Below, one piece after another: positions 20,646 through 31,326 of a stretch of DNA of 64,000 bases (positions are counted from its first letter, which is position 1; each line of letters opens with the position of its first letter). Below the pieces are notes generated by a model. It searched no databases. It was not told the DNA's origin and was given only the letters and a program-made list of their open reading frames with translations. A program made the translations under genes and the position numbers. The stretch comes from Elysia crispata (Eukaryota; Mollusca; Gastropoda; Plakobranchidae), in NCBI GenBank assembly GCA_033675545.1, contig JAWDGP010000459.1:1206001-1270000 (forward strand), read 5' to 3'.

Positions 20646-23600
20646 CACTGCGTGCAGGTAACGTTATTTTAGTTAGCGGGCGCCGCACCGTGTCATTGAC
20701 CTGACCCAGTAAACCCAAGATCAGATCAGGTTACCTCAGGCGGCTCAAAGCAAGCATGGTTTTATCGCGTTTACACCCCGTCTTTCATCTAATCGCTGAG
20801 CAAGATAATATTAATATTTTCTCTAGTTATTTTACGTTGAACAAATATAAAAGATGCGAATAATGGACAGCAGCGAAAATAATAGCTTCAATAGTCTTTA
20901 TATGATCGAAGAATGAAAAAAGGTGTTTTTAGAAATGTTCAAAAAGAAAAGGTATGATTTTATGATAAAAAATAGGCAAAACTGATTGATATTTTTTTTT
21001 CATATTCACACATAAGAATCAATAGGTAAGGGTGGTTCTACTCACCAAATTTCATAGCGTTGGGAGAACTTTTTACATTAGAGCTGATTGTTCCTATTTA
21101 TATCCGTAATAATCTGCTAGTATCTATATCCCTCTATGGTTTTAATGTTGACGTGATTGTTACTTGTGCAGCAACGTGCATACTTTTCTAATCCAATTTT
21201 AGTAAAACAAACTATGAAGAATAAATATAAAATATAAAGTACATTATCATCACAAAAGAGATTATATCACAGTTATTATTTTATCATCGGAGAGCAGGGG
21301 CGATTTGAAGAAGATGTGCTTCTAAAATGTGATGTAGTTTTTTTAGATCGTTTGTTATTCCATGTGCGCGGTGTTTTTCTATGTTTCCTATCATTTGGTG
21401 GCTGTTTTCTGTCCCCTGCTCTCAGAGAAGGCCTAGTCCGAACTTGTGTATTTTAATGTATGGGATGCAGTGTTGTTCAAGTAAATGTTGTTTTGGAATG
21501 ACTTTGTGAGGAAACATGCGTCTGTAAATTGCCATGTACGTGTCTATTGTTGCTTGTATTTCTGATAGAGAGCTGCGATCTATCGGTTTTGTGTGAGATA
21601 AAGCGTTGTGTACTGTACTGAAGGCGTTGTTGAGGTCGTTGAATGTTATTTGAATGATGGTAGCTTTATCGATAAGGAATGGGTTGTTTGTTAGTGTTTT
21701 TGTTTGATTGACGAGGGTCTCTGTAAGGTCTGTATATACTTTTGCTTGAAGGTATTTGTGGCAGTGATTACCTACGAAAGATCTGCTGTGATAGGCCTGT
21801 GGTGTTATTCTATGTTTGTTGAGTACTGTGTCTAATTCAGAAGTGACTGGACCTGATCTTGGTGTGAGGGCTTTGTGTGGAAAGGAAGAAAGAGTTTGCT
21901 CTATTTCATGTATATTTTGCGCATGTTTGTCAATGTCAGATTGTGTTTCACTAAAAATTAAACAGCCCTCCTCGAATTGCAATTTGTTTTCCAAGTCTTG
22001 AACCTGACGCCAGTTAGAACCATATTTCTTCAAACTTTGCACTAAAGACGTCAGGTGCTCGTTTCTTTGTGTAGATATTTCTGTGTCTAAACTGTGTGCA
22101 GCATCCTCTAACAATTTGTGGTGTTTCAAAACAATGCCTAATAAAATGTGAAAGTAAGGAGGGCTGACGTTATCTAATTCTATGTTAAAAGGGGTGTATG
22201 TAGAGCATTGTAAAATTTAGAAACTTCTTTCTTCACAGAAGAATCTGCGACAAAAGCAGAATTATCGGCGAGTAAGCTTTCCAGTGATCTATGCTGACAC
22301 TGACCACTGGGTTCATGCATATCTCGTCGTGGCATCAGGCACCACAGGCATGGGTAAGTACCCTGAGGGCCTGAGAGGCCATACATCTTGCACAAAAATT
22401 TGTAGTCACCATTAAGGAAAACTTTTAGTTTTTTGTTTTTCCAAGAGTGGGACTGAAGTGCTTTGAGATCACTAGCCAAGCCACCTGCCAAAAACCTAAC
22501 CAGGTTGTCATGTGTGTCGCGAACTGATGCAATGGCTATAACTACTATATTATTGTGTGCGTTTGGTTTTGTTGTGTTAGCTATCTGCAGTGTAAATTTT
22601 AAAGAATTTTTTCCGTGATCCCCCTCAATTTTTACCCAAATCTCATCTTGTGGAATAGACCCCTCCCGCCATGTGAGTAAGTTTTGTTCATCATATAAAT
22701 CTAGCAAGCTGTCCACAAACCTAGGTAAATCCCTTATCCTACCATACGGCACCTCATAATCTGTTGTATCTTCTTTAACAAATAATCTTTTTTCTACCTG
22801 AACAAAATCGGAGATTATTTCCCTAGAAAGCTCCCGCACTGATTTTTCATTCTCTACATGTATCCCTACCTGTTTCAGCAAATTAGCATGTTTTCTACCC
22901 TGTCTCCAACTTAAACCCAATTTCTCTTTCATTGCGAGTGTGTGAAGGCGTGATGTCTTGTCTGCGATGTACTGGAATTCTCTTTAATTCTGAAGCTAGT
23001 TGTGTGTCTGCTGAGCTGTGTGAGTCTCCAGCTACAAATGTCCTAAGTTAATCTAAAAGTTAAGCTCTTTTCCTCTTTGTTGGTGTTCTAACGGACTGTG
23101 TGCTTTTTCTTGGGATCACTACTCTTTGTTGTGGCATGAGCTGGCCTGATGTCTTGCAAAATATTGTTTGTTTTTTGGGATCTGTGTTCAGTTTTCTTTT
23201 AACTAGATGTGTAGTGAGGTGTTCTTCTTCTTTGTATAATGGGGTGTCTTGCGGGAGGCTAAGTGACTGGCTAAATGTGATCTCATTTTTCAACATTGGG
23301 GATGTGGAACTATCTTTAGTCTGTGTAGATTTGATTGGTGTTGATTCTGCAACAGGGAGAAAATGAAGTTGGCATGTAGTGTTCGTGTTTGAAGAAAGGC
23401 TAGTGCATGTTGCATAGGCAGTTTGATCGGGAATAGTATTGCATGTGTTTGTTTCATGTGTTAAAAATGTGCTCATGTCAGGATTGTAGGTGAATGTTGC
23501 ATGTGACTGGCTTGTTTCCATGTCAAAATTTAGTGTATCTGAAATGTTCAGGCCTTCATCTTCTGTGCTGATTCTAGTGTTCGTGCTGATGTTGGTGTCG

Positions 23601-24565
23601 ACGTTGGTGATGATGTTGGAGCTGCTGCTGGTACTAGCGCTTGGTTGGTCCTGGTGATCGTGGATGGAGTTGGCTGTTCTTGTAGTTTCTAGCTGTTGAT
23701 AAGTTTGTGCATTCAATGTTGTCTTACGTTTGATACAGCCACCAATAAGACTGTAGCGGTGACTGCATAACGTGCAGTCTTCTGTTAAAGTCCCTCTAAA
23801 CGAGCACCATTTGTTTTTGTTTATATTAAAAATTTCCTGTGCTCGTGTCAGAACGGTGTTGCTGTTTGTTCTTTTAATGTCTCTAATCTTTGTGAAACAT
23901 TTTCCACAAATACTTTTAGAATAAGTGTCCTCTTGTTCTTGATTTACTTCTATACCGTATATCAAAAAAATGTTTGTGGTAATTAGTGCACATTTGTGGG
24001 CCCGATCATTGTTTTTCTTTTGTTTCTTAGTGACACAACAAAGGTTTCCACAAATGCGACACAGTTTGTTAACACAACGAGTATGTGACTCAATGGAATG
24101 CTCCATTTTTACAATAAGTTAGTAATCCTGAAATGTAAAAAAAGTAAATTCACGGGCATAAAGATACACTATTAGTGCTCCCAATGAAAAAAAAATTGCA
24201 CCACATCAAAACATAGCTTTTCTAGTTTTGATTTATATTCATTTAAAGAAAATTGTTCGATCAGCTTTTTATTAATTAACAATTAAATGTAACAAGTCAT
24301 AATTAGCGGTAATAATCGTAGACAAAATAACACCTTAAACAACTCGTTTATGAAACTCACAAATATTAACGTAGAAGAACCAAATTTTCACCGGCTTTTA
24401 AAATTTAATGTCTTAATACAACTGTTAAATAAACAAGTTACAAGGATGTTTATGCTGCGAATAGTTTTGGAGATATTGTGATGTAAAGATGGGGAAATTT
24501 CTTATGTATTGCAAAGTTGTTGCATACCACTGCACTAGCGTGTGCAGTAAGCAACCACCGCAGTG
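20646..24565 (-). mobile_element. RAG1-like transposon copy B, long form (3.9 kb)
   Basis: Read on the minus strand, the element starts CACTGCGGTGGT (24565 down) and ends with the complement of CACTGCGTGCAGG (20646 up), so both ends begin CACTGCG. Just inside the 5' end is a palindrome of CACTGCAC and GTGCAGT arms. Another inverted repeat, TGATCTGA/TCAGRTCA, lies near the 3' end (about 20698-20732). It carries a broken transposase gene covering about 2.8 kb. Flanking pentamers (GTAAA and ATGGA) do not match, so no target duplication is seen. It is highly similar to copy A, 8.4 kb away and inverted relative to it. Relationship to RAG1/Transib elements is inferred from motifs in the protein and the CAC-type ends. 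Confidence 0.8.
21284..24106 (-). pseudogene. RAG1-like DDE transposase gene, interrupted
   Basis: Three open segments. Segment 1 (24106-23060, 348 aa): zinc domain with CxxC at residues 16-19, 67-70 and 111-114, of ZAD-like layout, then a Ser/Thr-rich linker and a basic end (PTKRKRA). Segment 2 (22932-22180; its frame is open from slightly upstream): Asp105 in KIEGDHGK, Asp176 in FLNGDYKFL, then GTYPCLWC, which parallels the second catalytic Asp and zinc CxxC of the RAG1 core. Segment 3 (22129-21422) continues after a one-base frame change near 22190 (the other frame reads NIELDNVSPPYFHILLG). It has two His before an in-frame TGA (21424-21422); five codons beyond this stop, EQGTEN supplies a candidate third acidic residue, and the frame ends at 21284. 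The break between segments 1 and 2 may be an intron (CCAG acceptor) or a frameshift. As read it cannot make a full enzyme. Confidence 0.7.
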
Positions 24566-25795
24566 ATGGATGACATCAGGTTTTCCCCATCGGTTGTAAC
24601 CATGTTTGAATCGCCTAAGTTTGCAGGGAGGTTAGAGCTTCTCGGGTCGGTGTTGAGAACTAAGGTGTAACTTTTAAGCCAAAATGCGATACTGAGTAAA
24701 GTGCGCAGTTCCTTTGTGTCGTCTTTTCAATTAAATGTTTTAAAATGATCATAGGTCAAATGGTTAACAAAAAAAAAAAGAAGGATTAGAATAATACTCT
24801 TTGTAAGTGTTAAACTGTTTTTCCCTAAAAACTTTTATTTGTCTATATCAAGCTGGAATAAGGTCATGTGGGGTTGTCAATAGTTCCTAAACTATATTCA
24901 TAATGATCTTAATCAGTTTCATACTGTCTCAGCAGCAGCAGCAGCTTATTTTTCCTGCCTCAGTCGTTTTTGTACTCTCACTAATTCCTCTTCTACATGC
25001 TGTCTGCTCTCAACTCTACCTTTTCTCACCAATCAAGGCACCATCGCAAGTTGGTTTGCTTTCAACTATGCCTACTTTCACTTGTAACAGTATCTGAATT
25101 CATTTTATGCCTGCAAAATCAGCAGCCCTCCAATTATATGTGATTGCAGAGAAAGCCTCAAATCTCTGACATGTCTTATTCTCAGGAGCAAATCTCAACA
25201 GCTCAGCAAAATCATGTGATTGGATAGCTTTGTGTTGATTTGCAGCAAATAAGAACAATCATTTAATGGGTTTTAATACAAGGACAAATGAGATCAGATG
25301 TTTTGATTTTTTTTTCGTCAGCTGCCTTAAAAATTGTAGGAGTATTTATGACGTGAAAACATTGCGGGTACTAAACAAATTCTGAGAATTTTAATAATCA
25401 CAATAATGAAAAAATACATTTATAACATTTGCAGAAGCAATCTCCTCTGTTGCTAGGATGTGCTTTTGATATCTTTTAAATGTGCTTTCATGTTTCATCT
25501 GGAATTTTTACTTTGAGTAATGTAGGCAAAAGTTTGACCTATGAAAGAGATGGTTTTTTTTTTTTTCAAAGTCCCAATTTTAATTCTGTAACGAAAAATA
25601 TAGCATGCCTCATTATTGCCTCAGTTAAATCTTAAAGTCAGAAATTAAAATAACCAGAAATGACTTAACTTAAAAGCTGAGAAGGTACTAGTAAGTGCAT
25701 CTTAATTTCAACTGATAAGTAAAATAATGAATTGTGAACGTCATAAATGATTATTGTTTCAGTATTTATCCAATTTTTTTTCTCTTCTTTTCTAG
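24566..25795. other. Spacer and probable intron before the zinc-finger gene's first coding exon
   Basis: No ORF of note. The right end is a pyrimidine-rich acceptor ending TTTTCTAG at 25795, so at least part is intron downstream of an unseen 5' non-coding exon. Confidence 0.5.
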
Positions 25796-28700
25796 GGTTC
25801 AGAATGATGACGGAAATGGAAATTTCTTAGCACTTGGGGAATGTAATTGGTCTGATACCGATCTGTGAATTTTGATTGCTTTGATGATGGAGGAAGACAC
25901 AAGTCGTGTGATTTCTGATGAAAAAACTGTCAAAGTTACCTTGAAGAATAACTCTGTCCAAGCCATTGAAACAAATGGTATAGGTGGTAGCATCTCTCCA
26001 AATAATGATAATGAAAAGGGTTTGAGCTCTCGCATTGCTACGTCTGCATTAATTAAATCTGCAGAGAGAAGTGGTGCTTTGGGTGCAGGGTCAAATAATT
26101 TGACTAAAACAACTCAGGAGGCTGCCCCAATTTTTTCGCCTCACATCAGTGGGCAGACTTCAGGCACTAAGCTGCAAAATCCTGCGCATTGCCATCCTGG
26201 TACAAATGGCAATAACAACAACAATATAGAAAAATCAAAGCTGAAGAATTCAATGCCTGGCATGGCAATAGAAGATTCTCATACAACAACTAAGGGGCCT
26301 AAAGATTCATTAGGGTCTCTTGAGTCAGGAAGCACTGATGCTAAAATTAACCCACGTGTGGTGCATTTGGCAGTTTCTAACATTGTGTTTTCAGCACAAA
26401 CTGGCAGTCAGGAGCCTTTTCAGGGAGTTGAATCTGTCAAAGCAGCTGGCCACCAGTTGTCAATTGATTCAATTCCTGTGACAGTAAGTAGGTCTGAAGA
26501 AGAAAAAAAACTGACTAAACTACCCCTTGGCACTGGTCACAGTTTACCCAATAAGAACATCTCTGTGGGTCAGAGGCTCTCTCCATCAAATTTTCAAAGG
26601 TCACTGAACAGCCAGAGACTCTCCCCAGCTCATTTCCCGCAAATGTCTACCTCTGATATGATTCACAGTGCCAGCACTCTAATTCATGGTCCAGATATAC
26701 AAAGTATGCCTCCACAACCAGAGGTGTCACAACATATGGACCAGTTTCATACAAACCAGACTGCTAGAGGTACACATGACTCTCTGAAAAAGGGTAACAG
26801 TCCAGGGCCTGGAAACTTAAAATGCCAGGATATTACATCAAACCAGTTAAAAAATTATCTTATGTCCCCAACACAAGGGCGATATGGCAATCAAATTGCT
26901 CAGAATACGAACTCCTCTTCTCCAAATGTGAGAGGTGTTTATCTTCCCAATCAATTATCTGGTACTCATCCCCTTTCCAACCTGTCTCATCAGAGTGCAA
27001 CATCAGCTTCAAAACCTACTCAGAAAGCTCCAAGAAAGAGGAAAAGCAAAGCAGCAGCAAAAGGACAATCCCAAAAATTATCTTCTTTTCTTGGTGATGA
27101 TGATGATGATGACAATGACTTTATCCCTGTTGGGATGGTACAACTTTCCTCCCTGCCGCGACCTATGGATGGCAACCCTGCTCAGCAACAAAACCAATTG
27201 CTGAAGGAACAGCTTCAGCGGCATTTAGGACAGCAACAGCAAAACCAAGAGCACCCACCAACATCAAATGCTGCACAGGAAGTCCCTTCCCATGTTGAAA
27301 GGAAGGATATTGACTCTCGTTCCCAGCAACACCAGTTGCTGCTTCAGTTAGTTCAACAGGTGCAGCAACAAAAGCAAATTTTGGAAGAGCAAAGGCAGCA
27401 ACCATCACCACAGCTTAGCCATCACCAGTCCAATACTTTACACAACACTAATGTTAAAGTACAAGATGTCCAGAAAAACCAAGGACTAATCATCCGCCAC
27501 TTTCAGCAAGAAGTCGTTCCTAGTGGCCCAGAGGGACAAATTTTGTCCTCAGAATCTCAAGCAACAAAGCCTGAACATAGGCCTGCTGATAATAGGATTG
27601 CCTCCAGTCCTCATCACCAACAAATTCCAACTCCTTCATTATCATTGTCATTGCCATCTCCATCTTCATATTCTTATGCCTCTCCACTGCCTCATAACAG
27701 CCAGACCCAAATCTTAACTAAAAGTGTTCCTCAAAGCACTCTACAGCCTAGCATTCCAAAAATAACGGAACAATTACTACAGAGACCCCCAAGTGACCAA
27801 CAAGTGTATTCAGCAGAGAACAAATCCCTCTCAGGCAAAGATGACCAAAGAGCATCCAAAGTGGAACTCTATCTCCTCCAATCAAGGTCAGAAGGACCCC
27901 AGCCTGGACCCACACACCCTCTGCAGAGTCCTAGTCCAACATGGCAGGCTGCCAGATCCACCACACCCACAATGGCTTCTGGACAACACTCCCATCAGCA
28001 TCCGGAAATTTCACGTATGCTTTGTTCACCTGTCAGTCCCAGGCAATCAGCTAGCAGCCCTCGCACATCTGTCAGCCCTCGCCACACTGAAAGTCCTTTC
28101 CAGCCCCCATCAAGCCCATGTCAGTTTGCGAGCCCAAAGCAGCCAGTCAGCCCCCATTCAAGAATAGGTTCTTTTGTCTCAACTGCCACTTCTTCCTCTG
28201 CTAGTAAAACTGTTATGACTGTTCAGGGTCCAGTGAGAAATATGTCTAATCAATCTGGCAACTTAAAAGTGACTTATACACGTCAAAACAGTAGTCCTCG
28301 TCCTCAAAACAGTCCTTGGCAGCCCATTAGCCCTTCCCAAGTCTCTGCTTCCAACTTGACAAATTTCACTGGGGTCCAGAAGCCTTATCCAACTGTAGGG
28401 AAGGTTAGCACCAATGATAATCAAGAGCAAAATCCCTGTTTTCAAGATAATTCTTCATTACTGTCCTCTTCTGTATTGGTAAATGCCAACCCAGGTCAAA
28501 GCCATTCTTCAGGCTTTGAGTCTTCATCCCATATGCCTCAGCAAATGCAACAACAAGACCAAAAACAAACAGTGGGGGGTACTGTCCCTTCCTCTGTGCA
28601 TTATAGTCATCTGCCTCATTCTCCTGGCTTACTTGGAACAAATAGCCTTAGGGATGTTCCTGTTCAAAGTCTAAGCCCTGGTCAGGTGATCCACCATCTC

Positions 28701-31326
28701 CCTAAGGTGCAGCAGCTTAGTGGAGGGCCTGTGGCTACTCATCACCGGGAAGTTAAGTCCCCAACATCCAGTTCAACCTTACTAAAGGTGCCAAAGCCCT
28801 CCGCTCAAAATGCCAGTCCAATATGGCAGCAAATGCAGTACCAGCACCAATTACCATACCAGGAAAGTATAAACACAAGTGCTGCTTCTCAAATGGCAGA
28901 GACTTCCAAAGCCATGGGGCTTTTCTCATCTAAACCTGTGGACATTCAGCGTTTGTCCCAGCAGCACCACCAACAACAACAATCGGAGCAAATAGCCCAT
29001 CAGAGTTTCAGGAGCTCCAACACAACCCTTCCTGTGGAGCAAAACTGGGATTTACGAGAGTCACAGATATGCATATCTTCACAGCCCCAATCCCTGCCCG
29101 CCAGCTCTAGTAATGTTTCAAGTCATATAGCACCTAACACAACTTCCCATGAAACTTCTCTAGAATTGAACAATCTCTCTGAGAAGGAAACTAGACTTAT
29201 CCAATCCTTCTTTCCTGGAAGTGAGAGGACTCACTCTGGCCAAGTTTTAGAAAATGACCTCCAAGTAGGGAACCCTCACCAACATGAAATGCAGCCTAAG
29301 GCCTCAGGGCAGGATGATCAAATGTCTTCTAAAGATGTCAGGAAGAATGAAGGGGCTCTGCAAGTCCTTTCTGAAATAGCCAGCAAATGTTATGTTCAAA
29401 CGGTTGAATCGGAAAAACTTGACCAAGAAGAGAAACAGGTAGTACGAAAATTGGACTCTTCTAGTTTGGAAGAAAAGTTAGCAGACACTTCTAGTAAGGA
29501 AGACAAAGATCTTAAACCAGGACGAGGTATTACAAAATCTAAGGTTGCTGAAGAGCAGCTGGAAAGAAAGTTGGAAGTCACGAATGAAGCACCTAAAAGA
29601 GAAGTGCGTCAGAGAAAGCCTAAAAAACCTTTTGAACAAGAGGAAACACCCTCCAGAAGAAATCCTCGCAATACACAGAACCAAAAAGGACAAACTGAGA
29701 CATCTTGTAATAAGAAATCTTCAACTCCATCTTCACCTTCTTGTTCTCAGAGAAAAGGGCAACATCAGGGTAAAAAGTCTGGCAGTGTGAGCAGCAAAAG
29801 TGATACTGAGCAGGAAGGAAAAGCAAATGTTAGCTCCAAAGCTCCAGCTAAATCAGATGTAGAGGCGAGACATGAGGAAGAAGCAGATTCAGGATTAGAA
29901 GGCGACTCAGAGACAGAGTCTGTTGAGCCAAGGAGGCTCTCAAGGAGGCTTCAGGTGAAGAAGGAAGAACGGCTGAGACAGAGAAGTGATGTGAAAAATA
30001 CAGATGATGAAGGAAGCAACCAACGCAGATCCAAGAGGATAGCCACTCGTATTGACTACAAAGAAGAAAACTCAGAAAACACATCAGAAGAGTCCGGTTC
30101 AGGTCGCCAGCCGCAGCAGCAGCATCAAAAGTTGTCGACCACTGAGACAGAAGACAAGCCTCTATTCCCTGGCTCTCCCTCAGGTGATAGTGCTGACAAA
30201 GTTTCTACAAGGAGCAGAAACCCACGAAGAGATACTTCCAAAGATCACTCCTCAACCGGCAGTACAAGTAGCAGCAGAAAGGAAACAAATATTCAAAAAG
30301 TGTCTGATGGTTTAAATGTGGATAAGAGAACTGCATCTGTTATTAGCACACAAAGCACGCCTGCCCCAAAATCCTCCACTGTTACTCCAAAATCTGAACC
30401 TCAGAGCTCTTCAGAAAGAAAAATGAGGACACGGAATAGGTCCAAGAGTAGATCTAGAAGTCCACTAACTACTGCTTCACAGGACTTAAACACTCCCCTG
30501 ACCAGGAGAAATATGGCTACAAGACAAATTACCACTGCACCCAAAAGTGCAGAGAATGAAGCTGTTAATGGCAAAGGTATTGCTCCTACAGAATTTGTTG
30601 ATGAGCTGCCTCCTCGGAGGAAGAATCAGAAGAAAGATGATAAGACCCCAGAAACAGCACCAGAGCATGCTTCAGAGGAGATATCAAAACAGATGCAGAT
30701 AGAGGACAAGACCAACATTTCCACAAATATGTCAGAGAAGTCCGGAAAAGGTAAGAAAGGTAAGAAATGTCCTGTTTCAAAAACAAAGCCATGTGATACT
30801 GACGATAAAAAAGAGGCAGATGATTCTTTATCAGAAATTCTTACAGCAGAAACCTATCCTTCAAACTCAAAAGCTGATGCTGAGAGAGACCCAACTTCAA
30901 AAATAAAGATTTTTGCACAAGATAAAAAGGAAGTCCCATCAGAGTCAGCATATAGTATTAAATCAAAAGATTCATCTTTGCTTGAGAAGACATTTACAGA
31001 AACTGATGAGCAAGTCCCAACTACTATGTCAAACAATTCCTTAAATCCCCACACCGTTTTGGAGGAGACGAAATTCCATGCAAGAGGACAGGGTCAGGTA
31101 TTATCTCAGCAGTTCCAAGCACAAAGCAAAGCATCGGCAATGAATCAATTGTCACCGCTTTCAACCAGTCACATGCCCAGTCCACTTGGTGGTCAAAGCC
31201 AAGATGTCAAAAACAAGTGTGATCCAGATGAAGCAGGCCACAGTGGATCTGGACTGGTGCAGAGACCAAGAATGATCATGTACAAGCTGGTGCCTGTTGA
31301 AGACGAAAATCCACCTGGCCCAACTG
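25796..31326 (+). CDS. Zinc-finger gene, first coding exon (with leader)
   Basis: The coding part is 25884-31326, an unusually long 5.4 kb uninterrupted exon giving about 1814 residues. It includes a PRKRKSKAAAK basic patch followed by a run of six Asp (near 27096-27120), long Gln runs, and repeated Ser-Pro motifs (SPRQSASSPRTS style, near 28030-28160). It ends ENPPGPT plus one base before donor GTAAGT. The ORF runs on past the donor to 31421, but the low-quality extension and in-frame splice argue against use. Confidence 0.9.
25804..25830 (+). promoter_or_regulatory. Short upstream ORF in the zinc-finger gene leader
   Basis: ATGATGACGGAAATGG opens an eight-codon ORF ending in TAG, 54 bases before the main ATG and in the same exon. 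It could lower initiation at the main start. This is inference from position only. Confidence 0.4.

Noticed and set aside
20646-24565. A RAG2-like partner gene within the RAG1-like element
   Set aside because: No kelch-type repeats or second ORF outside the transposase segments were found on either strand.
20641-24570. Target-site duplication around copy B
   Set aside because: Flanking five bases are GTAAA and ATGGA, which do not match; the same failure holds for copy A (CCCTG and CAGCA).
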